A DNA stretch of 64,000 nucleotides from Candidatus Villigracilis propinquus (GTDB taxonomy: Bacteria; Chloroflexota; Anaerolineae; Anaerolineales; Villigracilaceae). A program made the translations under genes and the position numbers. Below, one piece after another: positions 1 through 9,776 of this stretch. The number at the start of each line of letters is the position of its first letter. Position 1 is the stretch's first letter. The DNA lies in contig JADKDM010000025.1 in the NCBI GenBank assembly GCA_016714565.1, positions 11,695-75,694 on the forward strand, in the 5' to 3' direction. The notes under the pieces are model-generated. The model was given only the letters and a program-made list of their open reading frames with translations. It was not told the DNA's origin and ran no database searches.

Positions 1-367
1 GCGAAGCGGGCAAAAGCGTTTTCAATTCTTTGATTCTGTCTTTGATCTGTTCGATAATATCCAGCGCTTCGGACAGCGGAGTGCTTTCATCGATGACCTG
101 CTTGAGTAGTTTGCATTTATAGGTACGGCAGGCATGTGGATAATCTGGCGAAGTATGGATCGGACACTTCCCCGCCCACAGCGGACATGGCAAGCCGAAC
201 CCGCGGTTTTCCGGTTCGACACCGAGCACGTTCAATCCTAAGCCGCGGACGGTTTGCACTTCAACAGATTTGAGCTTTGCCCAGAGAAATAAATGCCCTG
301 TGCAGCATAGCCCGCACGTGACGCACAAGGTGTCTGCCGGGGATAGGATTTCATTCGTATCGGTCAT
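1..367 (-). CDS. YkgJ-type cysteine-cluster (zinc/iron-chelating) protein, partial
   Basis: An open frame starts at an ATG on the minus strand (complement of 365-367) and runs off the left edge, giving 122 codons. Near the N-terminus it carries the cluster C-x2-C-x2-CC (residues 15-22, VTCGLCC) and further cysteines in PCPLWAGKCP, HAC and KC. This pattern is typical of the YkgJ / UPF0153 family, which is predicted to bind zinc or an Fe-S centre; its biochemical role is not established. The C-terminus lies outside the window. It is separated from the upstream dehydrogenase by a terminator, so it is probably transcribed on its own. The family call is fairly secure, the function is not known. 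Confidence 0.75.
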   Translation of the reverse strand, partial: MTDTNEILSPADTLCVTCGLCCTGHLFLWAKLKSVEVQTVRGLGLNVLGVEPENRGFGLPCPLWAGKCPIHTSPDYPHACRTYKCKLLKQVIDESTPLSEALDIIEQIKDRIKELKTLLPAS

Positions 368-399
368 GGCGGGAATCATATCCTGCATTTTACAAATAA

Positions 400-428
400 G
401 AAAGCGGGCGTACTAAACGCCCGCTTTC
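400..428 (-). terminator. Intrinsic terminator after the ALDH gene
   Basis: An 11-bp perfect stem (GAAAGCGGGCG / CGCCCGCTTTC) with a 7-nt loop lies directly downstream of the aldehyde dehydrogenase stop codon and before the start of the Cys-cluster gene. A short T-containing tail (TTATTTG) follows on the minus strand. Confidence 0.75.
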
Positions 429-431
429 TGT

Positions 432-1954
432 TTATTCTCCGAACTTGATACCCTGCGCCAAAGGCAAATCCTTCGACCAGTTGATGGTATTGGTCTGACG
501 ACGCATATACGTCTTCCATGCATCTGAACCAGATTCGCGACCGCCTCCTGTTTCTTTCTCGCCGCCGAATGCGCCGCCAATCTCCGCGCCCGATGTGCCG
601 ATGTTGACATTGGCAATACCGCAATCAGAACCGCCCACTGAAAGGAAGGTTTCCGCTTCGCGCATCGAATCTGTGAAGATGGCGCTGGAAAGTCCCTGCG
701 GAACATCGTTGTGAATATGAAGCGCCTCTTCGATGGTTTCATAATCCAGCACGTATAAAATCGGTGCGAAAGTTTCCGTCTTGACGATCTCCGTTTGCGT
801 AGGCATTTTGATGATGGTGGGCTGCACAAAATTTGGCCCAACTTTTGAAAGCATCTCTCCACCTGCAAGCACTTCGCCGCCATCGGCTTTGGCTTTGTTG
901 ACCGCATCCATCATTTCTTCTACAGAAGTATTCACCACCAGCGGCCCCATCAACGTATCCAATTGAAGCGGGTCGCCAATGCGGACTTGTTTGTAGGCAT
1001 TGACGAGTTTTTGAGTCAATTCTTTTGAAATGGACTTGTGTGCAATAATGCGGCGCGTGGATGTGCAGCGCTGTCCCGCCGTGCCAACGGCGCCAAACAA
1101 AATCGCGCGGGTTGCCATTTCAAGATCGGCCTTGGCAGTGACAATGATTGCATTATTCCCGCCTAATTCCAAAATTGTTTTTCCAAAGCGGCGCGCCACG
1201 GTTTCAGAAACATGAATACCCACTTGCGTGGAACCAGTAAATGAAATCAGCGGAACGCGCTTATCGTTCAACATCAACTCACCTACATCACGGCCGGAGC
1301 CGATGGCAAGATTGAAAATCCCAGACAGGCCGTGATCTGCCATCACTTTATTCGCAATATGCGTCACCGCAACCGCAGTAAGCGGCGTATAAGAAGACGG
1401 CTTCCAAATCACGGTGTCACCGCAAATGGCGGCGAGCGCAGAGTTCCACGACCAAACCGCCACAGGGAAATTGAACGCCGTCACGAGTCCCAAAATCCCA
1501 AGCGGGTGCCATTGTTCATACATGCGGTGCGATGGGCGCTCCGAATGCATCGACAGTCCATACAACATGCGGCTCTGCCCCACCGCGAAATCGCAAATAT
1601 CGATCATCTCCTGCACTTCACCATGACCTTCCGCGCGGATCTTGCCCATCTCCACGGTGACGAGGTCGCCGAGCGGTTCTTTGAACTCACGCAAAGCATT
1701 TCCCAAATCGCGGACAAGATCGCCTCTTTTCGGCGCTGGAAGCTGCCTCCATTTAGAAAAGCAGTTTGCGCCGCTGAGGCCACTTTCTCGTAAGACTCAG
1801 GCGTGGCTTGAATAATTTTCGCCAAAGCCTCGCCTGTCGTTGGATTGTAAGAAATTAGTTCCTTGCCATTCTTGTCCATCAACCAGCCATCCACGCCAGT
1901 GCTTGCGCCTGCGTTAACAGGTTGAATATTTAACTTTTCGAGAAGGGATTTCAT
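432..1954 (-). CDS. ALDH7-family aldehyde dehydrogenase (aminoadipate-semialdehyde type), frameshifted
   Basis: NAD-dependent aldehyde dehydrogenase, closest in motifs to the ALDH7 / antiquitin group that oxidises L-aminoadipate semialdehyde (piperideine-6-carboxylate) in lysine breakdown. The catalytic glutamate is in ELGGNNA and the nucleophilic cysteine in GTAGQRCTSTRR. The start at 1954 (MKSLLEKLN) follows a GGAG Shine-Dalgarno; an upstream in-frame start at 1993 has none. The reading frame breaks near 1757-1760: the N-terminal part reads to QTAF and the rest continues in another frame at W-R-Q-L-P-A-P-K-R-G. Adding one base to the TTTT run (minus strand) restores a protein of about 507 residues, the normal length. 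I take this as a homopolymer assembly error, although a recent real mutation cannot be excluded. The substrate is an inference from the family. Confidence 0.85.
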
Positions 1955-2092
1955 GGGAGTCTCCGTGATCTGAATTTTCAAAGATTCTAGCATGAAAAAA
2001 GAAAAGGATGAATTTTGAATAATGCAACATTATCGTTCGTACTCCTTCGAGCTTTTGTGGTTCAGTTTTTAAAGCGGGATTACAATAAACTT

Positions 2093-2533
2093 ATGAAAAG
2101 ACAAATTCCCTATCACGGTTGGTGTTTCGTATGCGGGCCAGACAACCCGCACGGCATTGGCATCACCATGTTCGTGGATGACGATGGCGTGCTCACTTCT
2201 GAATTCACATTGAATGAAGCGCATCAAGGTCCGCCGGGACATACCCACGGCGGAGCATCCGCGGCGATATTGGATGAGGTCATGGGATTGGTGGTTTGGG
2301 CGGCGGGGCATCAGGTGGTGGCTGCAAATATCAATATCAACTACCGCAAACCTCTTCCCCTGCATCAACCGCTTTTGGCCGAAGCACGCATCACCGAGGT
2401 TGGCGAGAGAAAAATAATCAGCGTGGGAGAAATCAAATTGGCTGATTCAACTGCCGCCGTGAGTGGAAGCGGGGTGTACGTCATCGCGCCACATTTATTT
2501 GAAGCATCACGATTGAAAGGAGCAGCTTCATGA
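2093..2533 (+). CDS. PaaI-type hotdog-fold thioesterase
   Basis: A 146-residue hotdog-fold protein. It carries an N-terminal CFVCGPDNPHGIG segment typical of this subgroup, then HTHGGASAAILDEVMG, which contains the HGG substrate-loop motif and the helix-borne acidic residue, followed by NININYRKPLPL. Such proteins hydrolyse acyl-CoA thioesters, but the substrate cannot be read from the sequence. The ATG at 2093 is preferred over a TTG at 2015 because homology-like sequence begins at MKRQIPYHGWC. The stop codon overlaps the start of the racemase gene by four bases (ATGA type), so the two are translationally coupled. Confidence 0.85.
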   Translation: MKRQIPYHGWCFVCGPDNPHGIGITMFVDDDGVLTSEFTLNEAHQGPPGHTHGGASAAILDEVMGLVVWAAGHQVVAANININYRKPLPLHQPLLAEARITEVGERKIISVGEIKLADSTAAVSGSGVYVIAPHLFEASRLKGAAS

Positions 2534-3225
2534 AAACCATCGGGTTGATCGGCGGGATGAGTTGGGAATCTTCCATCGAGTATTATCGCATCATCAATGA
2601 AACCGCGAAGGAAAAGCTGGGCGGACTGCACTCGGCAAAAAGTTTGATGGTGACCGTGGACTTTGCTGAGATCGAAAAATTACAGCATGAAGACCGCTGG
2701 GACGAGGCTGGGCAAATTTTGGTTGAATGTGCGCAAGACCTCGAACGCGGCGGCGCGGATTTTATTGTGCTGTGTACCAACACCATGCACAAACTTGCGG
2801 ATCAGATCATTGCCAATGTGAATATCCCCTTTTTGCACATCGCAGACGCCACCGCAGAAAAAATTAAAACGGCTGGAATAAAAAGGATCGGTCTGCTTGG
2901 CACGCGCTTTACAATGGAGCACGATTTTTACAAAGGCCGCCTGATTCAAAATTTTGGTCTGGATGTTCTCGTGCCCAACGAGGCGGATCGGGAAATTGTT
3001 CACCGCGTGATCTATGATGAATTGGTGCTGGGAAAGATCGTGGATGGTTCAAGGGAAGAATATAAGCGTATTATGGAATTGCTTATCGCACAGGGCGCGG
3101 AGGGCATCATCCTCGGCTGCACCGAAATTGAATTGCTCGTCAACCAAAGCGACAGCCGTGCGCCGCTTTTCCCAACGACATTGATCCATGCAGTTTCTGC
3201 AGTGGAATATGCTCTCAAGGACTAA
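2530..3225 (+). CDS. Aspartate/glutamate racemase family protein
   Basis: A 231-residue protein of the Asp/Glu racemase superfamily (YgeA-like amino-acid racemase). The N-terminal motif is IGLIGGMSWESS. The two catalytic cysteines are visible in LCTNTMH (about residue 82) and LGCTEIELL (about residue 197), as needed for two-base, cofactor-free racemisation. Length agrees with the family. It overlaps the thioesterase stop codon by four bases and is followed immediately by a lipoprotein gene. The probable product is a D-amino acid, possibly for cell wall or signalling, but substrate choice is not determinable here. Confidence 0.88.
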   Translation: MKTIGLIGGMSWESSIEYYRIINETAKEKLGGLHSAKSLMVTVDFAEIEKLQHEDRWDEAGQILVECAQDLERGGADFIVLCTNTMHKLADQIIANVNIPFLHIADATAEKIKTAGIKRIGLLGTRFTMEHDFYKGRLIQNFGLDVLVPNEADREIVHRVIYDELVLGKIVDGSREEYKRIMELLIAQGAEGIILGCTEIELLVNQSDSRAPLFPTTLIHAVSAVEYALKD

Positions 3226-3681
3226 ATGAAGTATTTCTCTTTTATAGTTCCACTTTTGCTATTAAGTGCCTGCCTCGCCGCCCCCACGCCGGAACCCACG
3301 GCCACTGTGGCTGTTCCGATCATCATACAAGTTGAAGAAAACCCGTACAGGCCACAATCAAAAGATGTTGGTGCAAAAATTGCAGGCGCGATCGTTGACA
3401 ACACAAGTCTGGTTGAGCGCTTTGACCTTGATCCCTTTCGTGTGGAGTTGAGCATCTCCGGTTCTGTGCCAAGTGTGTGCAATGAACTGCGGATCGATGT
3501 TGCCCCGCCGAATGCAAGTTATCAAATTTTCATTGAGGTATACAGCTTGATAAGCAAGGGAGTAAACTGCGACAATGTCTTTCAGCAGTTTGAAGCCAGC
3601 CTGCTGCTGGGTGTTTATTCAGATGGAAGATATACCGTATGGGTCAATGATGGATATGCAGGAGATTTCATAACTTATTAA
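3226..3681 (+). CDS. Predicted lipoprotein, paralogue of next gene
   Basis: A 151-residue exported protein with a short signal peptide and a lipobox (LLLLSAC, Cys at about 16), then a Pro/Thr-rich linker (APTPEPTATV). The mature domain contains two cysteines and the motifs SVCNELRIDV and GRYTVWVNDGYAGDF. No family is recognised. Its start codon abuts the racemase stop, so the two may be co-transcribed. The gene downstream encodes a diverged copy of the same domain, which shows a local tandem duplication. Confidence 0.75.
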   Translation: MKYFSFIVPLLLLSACLAAPTPEPTATVAVPIIIQVEENPYRPQSKDVGAKIAGAIVDNTSLVERFDLDPFRVELSISGSVPSVCNELRIDVAPPNASYQIFIEVYSLISKGVNCDNVFQQFEASLLLGVYSDGRYTVWVNDGYAGDFITY

Positions 3682-3727
3682 TGAAACTTATTACAGGTGG
3701 AGAACGTCTGAGTGACAAGGAGTTGCC

Positions 3728-4187
3728 ATGAAAAAAATAATTGCGCTATTGCTTGTTCTGATCTTTGCATTAACCGCCTGTATACCAGATGCAGATGAAC
3801 CCGTTAGTACAGATCCCGCTTACACAAATACATCCATTCCATCTGAACAGAATTCGTACCTACCCAAAACAGAAGACCAAAGCCTGACCCGCAGCGCAGT
3901 CTTTGTGGATTTCAAGGAAATGCTTACGTTGGAAAGTTTTCCACTGCAATTTATGCTGCACCTTGTGGGCAGCCTGCCCACACCCTGCAACCAATTGCGC
4001 GTGGCCGTCAGCCCGCCTGACGCTGACAAAAAAGATACTAGTGGATGTGTATTCCGTCTCAGACCCCGACAAAATGTGTATTCAAGTTATTGAGCCTTTT
4101 GATGTCAATATTCCACTTGGGAGTTTTCCCGAAGGCAAATACACGCTTTGGGTAAACGGTGAAATGGTCGCGGAATTCCAATCATAA
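3728..4187 (+). CDS. Predicted lipoprotein, tandem paralogue, frameshifted
   Basis: Signal peptide with lipobox (FALTAC, Cys about 18), then a domain related to the preceding gene: LVGSLPTPCNQLRVAVSPPDA and, in the other frame, GSFPEGKYTLWVNGEMVAEF. The reading frame is broken in the A6 run at 4028-4033; removing one A restores a continuous protein of about 152 residues that aligns end-to-end with its neighbour (CNELR/CNQLR, YTVWVN/YTLWVN). I treat it as an assembly indel. A good ribosome site (AAGGAG) precedes the ATG. Function unknown; a surface-anchored role is inferred from the lipobox. Confidence 0.7.
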
Positions 4188-4219
4188 TTATCGTTTTGAA
4201 AAAGAGGTTTTAATTTTTG

Positions 4220-4285
4220 GCCGCTAATTTTCGCGAATTTCACTAATTTTAAAAACAATTCGCGAAAATTAGCGCAATTAGCGGC
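4220..4285. repeat. Intergenic palindromic repeat (AATTCGCG type)
   Basis: Imperfect inverted repeat with arms GCCGCTAATTTTCGCGAATT and AATTCGCGAAAATTAGC...GCGGC around an AT-rich loop. It lies between convergent genes, where it could act as a bidirectional terminator. A related but shorter piece lies at 24890-24922. Confidence 0.6.
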
Positions 4286-4294
4286 TAAAGATTT

Positions 4295-4771
4295 CTACTC
4301 CATTCTGCTGACCGTGCCGATCTTTGCATTCACCAGCTTCACCAGATCCCCCACACCCAATTTAATATCCAACCCGCGCTGCCCGCCTGAGATATAAATT
4401 TCATCGAAGGATTGCGCAGCCGAATCGATCACCACCTGAAAGCCTTTGTTGATCAGCGCCAGCGGAGAAATGCCGCCCGCCTGCAAACCGGTCAACTGCT
4501 CGGCTTCGCGTTCACTGGGCAGATGCATTTTCTTCTCACCTAAAAACGACGCCAGCATTTTCAAATCCACCACGTGCGGGGCGGGAATCACCGTCAGCAC
4601 CGGCTTGCCTTTTTCACGCTTCGTGACGATGGTCTTGAAGACCTGCTCTGCTGGCGCGCCCATCAATTGGGCAACCTCCACCGCGCCGAGTTTTTCGGCG
4701 GGCACTTCGTGCGTGGAATATTTCACCTTGCGCGAATCCAAAAATCTTGTGACATTATTTGTGATGGTCAT
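4295..4771 (-). CDS. ybaK: YbaK/EbsC-family aminoacyl-tRNA deacylase
   Basis: A 158-residue protein of the YbaK / Cys-tRNA(Pro) deacylase group, which removes cysteine mischarged on tRNA-Pro. Recognisable segments are VFKTIVTK, VIPAPHVVDLKMLA with K-K-M-H-L following, GLQAGGISPLAL and ISGGQRGLDIKL. The conserved lysine of the VFKTIV motif is present. The start at 4771 (MTITNNVTRF) is preferred over an alternative seven codons upstream because family alignments begin near there. It is divergent from the membrane-protein gene at 4816, leaving about 45 bases for both promoters. Cysteine specificity is inferred from the family. Confidence 0.85.
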   Translation of the reverse strand: MTITNNVTRFLDSRKVKYSTHEVPAEKLGAVEVAQLMGAPAEQVFKTIVTKREKGKPVLTVIPAPHVVDLKMLASFLGEKKMHLPSEREAEQLTGLQAGGISPLALINKGFQVVIDSAAQSFDEIYISGGQRGLDIKLGVGDLVKLVNAKIGTVSRME

Positions 4772-4815
4772 GTGATATAAAATCCTGTACAATTATATAC
4801 ATAAAGGAGGCTGTC

Positions 4816-5169
4816 ATGTCCGATCAGGAACAGGAAAGACTCAAAAGACTCCGCGAGAAACAACTTCAGGCGCGCGACCCGCTTGTCAAACAGCGCAACT
4901 TCCAACACAGCAGTTCCGTCAAAGAAAAACGGATGCGCAAACCCTTCTCCCTTGCCAAGGCGTGGAAGAAGGACATTCCCCACATCATAAAAGCCCCATT
5001 GTACGGCCTGCTTCTCGGCGTTGTCGTCATCTTTGTTCTGCCAATGCTTTGGGTCTCACCCTACGCAATTTATGCGGGCGCAGGGATAACCCTTCTGCTG
5101 ATCATCTTTGGAGCGATTATGGGAAATTCACTGGACCTGCGCGACGATATCAAAGACCACATCAAATAG
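4816..5169 (+). CDS. Small membrane protein with basic cytoplasmic N-terminus
   Basis: A 117-residue protein without a recognised family. Residues 1-50 are highly charged (many R, K, E and Q) and likely cytosolic. Two hydrophobic segments follow (about 60-80 and 83-103), then a short charged tail (DLRDDIKDHIK). The start is supported by AAAGGAGG eight bases upstream. It stands alone between divergent ybaK and the cNMP-binding protein. Nothing in the sequence points to a catalytic role. Confidence 0.65.
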   Translation: MSDQEQERLKRLREKQLQARDPLVKQRNFQHSSSVKEKRMRKPFSLAKAWKKDIPHIIKAPLYGLLLGVVVIFVLPMLWVSPYAIYAGAGITLLLIIFGAIMGNSLDLRDDIKDHIK

Positions 5170-5250
5170 ACGACGGACTGCGCTTCGCTCTTAATCTCGA
5201 AACTGATTCTGCACAATAATCATTATCCACACCCAACCATTGGAGGCAAC

Positions 5251-5703
5251 ATGATCAGCACGGAAATTCTTTCCCAGTTCAATTTATTCAACGGACTTTC
5301 AGAAGCACTGCTCAAAGAGATCGCAGCCATGAGCAAGGAAGTTTCGTACAAGAATGATGAGTTCGTTTTCCGCGAGGGTGAAACAGCGGAAAATTTGCAT
5401 TTACTCGTCAAAGGAAGTGTTGCCTTGCGAGTCAAATTGACTTCACGCCCTGAGAGTGTGACCGTTTCCTTTATTTCTACACCGTTCCAAAGCTTTGGCT
5501 GGTCTGGCGTGGTGCCGCCCTTCCACTACACTTCCAGCGCGCAATGCGACGAGGACTCGGAAATGTTGACCATTCCATCCGCGGCATTCATGAAGCTGCT
5601 GGAGCAGAATCCCGAAGCAGGTTTCAAGGTCATGCAGCGGATTACCGTTATTATTGCAGACCGCTTGAGGAATAGCCACCAGGCGCTGTTGAAGACGATC
5701 TAA
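5251..5703 (+). CDS. Cyclic-nucleotide-binding (Crp-like) domain protein without HTH
   Basis: A 150-residue protein that is essentially one cNMP-binding beta-roll: LFNGLSEALLKEIAAMSKEV, then EFVFREGETAENLHLLVKGSVALRV, and a C-terminal helix (VMQRITVIIADRLRNSH). The family phosphate-binding cassette is poorly conserved, so ligand binding is uncertain. Crp/Fnr regulators continue into a helix-turn-helix, but this one stops after the C-helix and cannot bind DNA by itself. A GGAGG precedes the ATG. It may act as a small sensor that pairs with another protein, which is inference. Confidence 0.8.
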   Translation: MISTEILSQFNLFNGLSEALLKEIAAMSKEVSYKNDEFVFREGETAENLHLLVKGSVALRVKLTSRPESVTVSFISTPFQSFGWSGVVPPFHYTSSAQCDEDSEMLTIPSAAFMKLLEQNPEAGFKVMQRITVIIADRLRNSHQALLKTI

Positions 5704-5807
5704 CATCAGAGTAGGAAAAAGCAGCAGGAAACAGAGGCAGGTATGGGCGCGACACGAAGCGTCCATCCTGTTTTGATTCTATAATCCAAAGTAGTACAAT
5801 TATCCGA

Positions 5808-8032
5808 ATGAAAACAGCCACCGCAACAATTCCGCTTGAAAAACTTTTAGAGCAACTCCCAGACACGTACACTGTTGCAGACCGCGAGTTGGTGCAGCGT
5901 GCTTATATCTTGGCGGAGGAGGCGCACCGTGAGCAAAAGCGGCATTCGGGCGAGCCGTACATCAATCACTGCATTGCGGTGGCGAGCATTCTCGCGGAGT
6001 TGAAAGTGCCGTCGGAAGTGATCGCTGCGGGGCTGTTGCACGACACGGTGGAAGATACGAGCATCACTCTGGCGGACATCCGCCGCGACTTTGGGGACAC
6101 CGTAAAAATTCTAGTGGACGGCGTGACCAAGCTCACCCACCTTCCGCGAGTCTCGCGCGGCGACCAGCACGCTGAAAATGGAAACAACAGCAACGAACCC
6201 GAAGAACCCGTGATCGAGCCTGCGCTGTTGGGCCGCAAAGAGGATATGATCTCGGAAACACTGCGCAAGACATTCCTCGCCATGGGCGAAGATGTGCGTG
6301 TGGTGCTGATCAAGCTGGCGGATCGTTTACATAATATGCGCACGCTTGGGCACATGCCCGAGCACAAACGTCAGCGCATAGCACAGGAAACGCTGGATAT
6401 TTTTGCCCCGCTCGCAAACCGACTCGGCATCTGGCAGATCAAGTGGGAATTGGAAGATCTCGGCTTTCGACATGTGAACCCTGAGAAATATAAGGAGATC
6501 GCAGAACTGCTGGCGGAAAAAAGACCAGACCGCGAAGCGCAGTTGGAAGCGATAAAAGAAAGCCTGTTAAAACTGCTTGAGAAGAATAACATCAAAGCAG
6601 AGATCAGCGGACGCCCCAAACATATTTATTCGATATTCAAAAAGATGCAAAAAAGGATAAACCTTTCAATATGCTGCATGATGTGCGTGCGGTGCGGTTG
6701 ATTGTATCTGACGTGCCTTCATGCTATGCCGCACTGGGTGTCATCCACACCACGTGGCGTCCCATTCCTGGTGAGTTCGATGATTACATCGCCGCGCCGA
6801 AGGATAACTTTTACCAGTCGCTGCATACGGCTGTTGTATACGAAGATAAACGTCCGCTTGAGGTGCAGATCCGCACTCACGAGATGCATTTGAGTGCGGA
6901 ATACGGTATTGCCGCACACTGGCGCTATAAGGAAGGCACGAAGCATTCCGACAAAAATTTTGAGCAGCGGGTCAATTCTCTGCGTTCGATGATGGAATGG
7001 CGTTCGGATGTGAACGACGCGGCCGAGTTCGTCGAATCCATGCGCAGCGATGTGTTTCAAGACCGCGTGTATATTTTCACCCCGCGCGGTGACATTATTG
7101 ACCTGCCTGCCGGTTCCACCCCTATTGACTTTGCTTATCACGTCCACACGGATATCGGTCATCGCTGCCGCGGGGCGCGGGTGAACGGCAAGCTCGTTCC
7201 GCTTTATCAGGAATTGAAGACGGGCGACCAAATCGAGATCCTTACCACCAAACGCGGCGGTCCCAGCCGTGACTGGTTGAATGTGAATCTCGGGCTGGTG
7301 CGGACGTCCCGTGCGCGCTCGAAGATCAAGGTCTGGTTCAAGAAGCAGGAAGATGAACAGAATCTGGCGCAGGGACGCGACACACTTGAACGCGAACTGC
7401 AACGGCTCGGGCTGACGGAAGTCAACTACGAAAAGCTGGCGCGTGACATGGGTTATAAAATTCCAGATGAATTGTTCATTGCGCTTGGCTGCAGCGACCT
7501 GTCCATCAGCAAGATCATCAGGCAATTTTCCGAAGCCGATGTCACAGAGGAAATTCTCGCGGTGAATGCGCCTTCCTCTCCCAAAACTTCCACTGATGCG
7601 GTGGAGGTGGTTGGGCTGAAAGGCATGCTTTCCACCATGGCGCGCTGCTGCAACCCCATGCCCGGCGACCAGATCGTGGGCTTCATCACTCGTGGACGTG
7701 GCGCAACCATCCACCGGCAGGATTGCCCGAACATTCTGCAAACCAAAGACCGTGAGCGCATTCTACAAGTGGGCTGGGGTCACGTGGAACGGACATATCC
7801 CGTACCGGTGAATATCAAAGCCTATGACCGGCAGGGACTGGTGAGCGATATCTCCAACCTGCTTGCGGATGAAAATATCAACATCGCAAATGTGACGGTG
7901 AACGTCAACCGCAGCATTGCCGACCTGCGCCTGATCATTGAAGTGAAGGACATCTCCCAGCTTAGCCGTGTGCTCACGCGCATCGAGAATTTGCCGAATG
8001 TGATGGAAGCACACCGCATCAACCCGGGGTAA
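5808..8032 (+). CDS. relA: RelA/SpoT-type (p)ppGpp synthetase/hydrolase, frameshifted
   Basis: Long RSH enzyme (about 741 residues once joined) of the stringent response. Domains in order: HD hydrolase with H40 and H78-D79...E82-D83 (HDTVED) intact; synthetase with GEFDDYIAAPKDNFYQSLH (about 322-340); TGS (DRVYIFTPRGDIIDLP, about 410-470); conserved Cys motif MARCCNPMPGD; C-terminal ACT domain. The synthetase loop has the acidic E-x-D-D signature of RelA rather than R-x-K-D of bifunctional enzymes, yet the hydrolase site looks complete. The frame is interrupted at the A6 run 6649-6654; one more A gives K-K-M-Q-K-K-D-K-P-F and reconnects the two halves. Since rsh genes are rarely lost in free-living bacteria I treat this as an assembly error. 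Confidence 0.9.
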
Positions 8033-8114
8033 TTCAAAGCGTACTGCTGAAAAGTTTAACGATTCAAAAACAATTCCAAGGGTGTGCATGGGGTATAATC
8101 GCGGCGCATTCAAC

Positions 8115-9328
8115 ATGTTATCAGTCACTCAAGCTCGAGAACGTATCCTTTCCCATTTTCAAACTACAGCAACAGAAAGCACTCCACTGATTGCTTGTGC
8201 AAACCGTGTATTGGCAGTGGATGTTGCTGCCACGCACGACCTCCCCCTTTTGACAATTCAGCTATGGACGGCTTTGCCATTCGCTCGGAAGATACCTCCG
8301 CTTCACGTATCACTTTGCGTGTGGTCGCGGACATTCCCGCAGGCTCCGTCCCCACAGTAGCCCTCAAAGCAGGTGAAGCTGCGCGCATCATGACCGGCGC
8401 ACAATTGCCTGCTGGTGCGAACGCCGTCATCCCCGTGGAAGATACCGACTTTCACAACCGCGACGCAGGCACATCCGCACCTGAGACGGTTTCGCTGGAA
8501 AGGGCATGGAAAGCCGGACAAAACGTCCGACTGCGGGGGATGGATATTCACGCCGGGGATGTGGTCATAAAAAAGGGACAACCTCTTAAGCCGCAGGATC
8601 TCGGTCTGTTGGCGATGCTGGGAATCTCGAACGTGGAAGTTCACAAAAAGCCGCGCGTGGCTTTGCTCTCTTCAGGTGATGAATTGCTGGCAGTGGACGC
8701 TCCGCTCGAATCGGGCAAGATCCGCGATTCGAATTCATATACACTGGCGGCATCCATTGAGAGCGCAGGCAGCGAGGTGCTGCGGCTGGGCGTAGCGAAA
8801 GACACGCGTGAATCTGTGGAGGCGATTTTTCAAAAGGCAATGAGCGAAGATGTAGACTTTATCCTCTCGTCTGCGGGCGTGAGCGTGGGAGCGTTTGACT
8901 ATGTGAAAGAAGTGATCGAATCCAACGGAGCGTTGGATTTTTGGCGTGTTAACATGCGCCCGGGAAAACCGCTGGCCTTTGGAAAATATTTCGACAAAAA
9001 ATTCATCGGCTTGCCCGGAAACCCTGTCTCGGCATTCGTTGGGTTTGAGGTTTTTGTGCGTCCCGTGCTCGAGCGGCTGAGCGGCCAATTGGGCAGCAGC
9101 AGGCGCAGGATTAAAGTAAGAAGCGCCGAAGAGATCGAATCAGATGGAAGAGAAAGTTATCTGCGGGCTAAAATCCGCGAAGAAGACGGTGTCCAAATCG
9201 CCCGCCTGACCGGCCACCAAGGCTCGGGAAACCTGCTCTCTTTGGTACAGGCGGATGCTTTACTTATTATCCCCGCTGGTGTAAAATGCGTGCCTGCTGG
9301 ACAGGAAGTAGAGGCTTTACTATTATGA
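8115..9328 (+). CDS. moeA: Molybdopterin molybdenumtransferase MoeA, frameshifted
   Basis: MoeA inserts molybdenum into adenylated molybdopterin in the last step of cofactor synthesis. The N-terminal part (MLSVTQARERIL...RVLAVDVAATHDLP) continues in another frame as PFDNSAMDGFAIRS, the hallmark MoeA motif. Adding one C to the C5 run at 8243-8247 joins them into about 404 residues. Other motifs are EAARIMTGAQLPAGANAVIPVEDT, VALLSSGDELL, SSAGVSVGAFDYVK (molybdopterin-binding domain) and GLPGNPVSAFVGFEVFV. The VKOR gene begins six bases downstream. No other moa/moe genes lie in the window. Confidence 0.92.
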
Positions 9329-9334
9329 GGAAGC

Positions 9335-9763
9335 ATGGATAAATGGCTGTACCGCGCAACGCTTGCGCTTGTGATCGTCGGTTTGCTTGTTTCGGTTTAC
9401 ATGACCATCTACAAGGTCACATCCAATGACAGTATGTGCCTGGGCTCAGGCGATTGCTCCACTGTGAACGCGAGCATCTATTCCGAAGTGAACGGCATCC
9501 CTGTGGCTGCAATTGGTGTTTTAGGGTATTTGGCAATCCTCGCCGTGCTTTTGTTTGAAAACCGAAATTCGTTTTTCAGGCAGAACGGCACACTGTTGAT
9601 CTTTGGAATGGCGCTGACCGGTTTCATATTTACGGTCTGGCTGATCTATGTTGAGGTCGCCTTGCTAAAAGCCATCTGCCCATTCTGTGTTACATCGCAG
9701 ATCGCAATGACGCTCATCTTTATCGTGGCCGTCATTCGCCTGATTAAAACCCCCCAATCTTAG
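9335..9763 (+). CDS. Vitamin K epoxide reductase (VKOR) family membrane protein
   Basis: A 142-residue membrane protein with four hydrophobic segments (about 8-27, 55-74, 85-106, 117-137). It has both cysteine pairs of bacterial VKOR: C35 and C41 in the loop (CLGSGDCSTV) and C115-P-F-C118. In bacteria VKOR reoxidises DsbA-like enzymes and passes electrons to quinone, replacing DsbB. A fused thioredoxin domain, frequent in other phyla, is absent, so a separate DsbA partner should exist outside the window. It begins six bases after moeA and is followed by a small Cys-rich acidic protein with a clear GGAGG site, so the three are probably one operon. Confidence 0.9.
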   Translation: MDKWLYRATLALVIVGLLVSVYMTIYKVTSNDSMCLGSGDCSTVNASIYSEVNGIPVAAIGVLGYLAILAVLLFENRNSFFRQNGTLLIFGMALTGFIFTVWLIYVEVALLKAICPFCVTSQIAMTLIFIVAVIRLIKTPQS

Positions 9764-9776
9764 GAGGAAGTGAAAT

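Noticed and set aside
6649..6671. Programmed frameshift in relA
   Set aside because: The A6 site looks slippery, but similar single-base breaks occur in several unrelated genes of the window, which is better explained by assembly indels.
6719..7741. Long minus-strand open frame of 340 codons
   Set aside because: It lies wholly inside relA in the opposite frame and has low-complexity, non-protein-like composition; codon bias of the real gene explains it.
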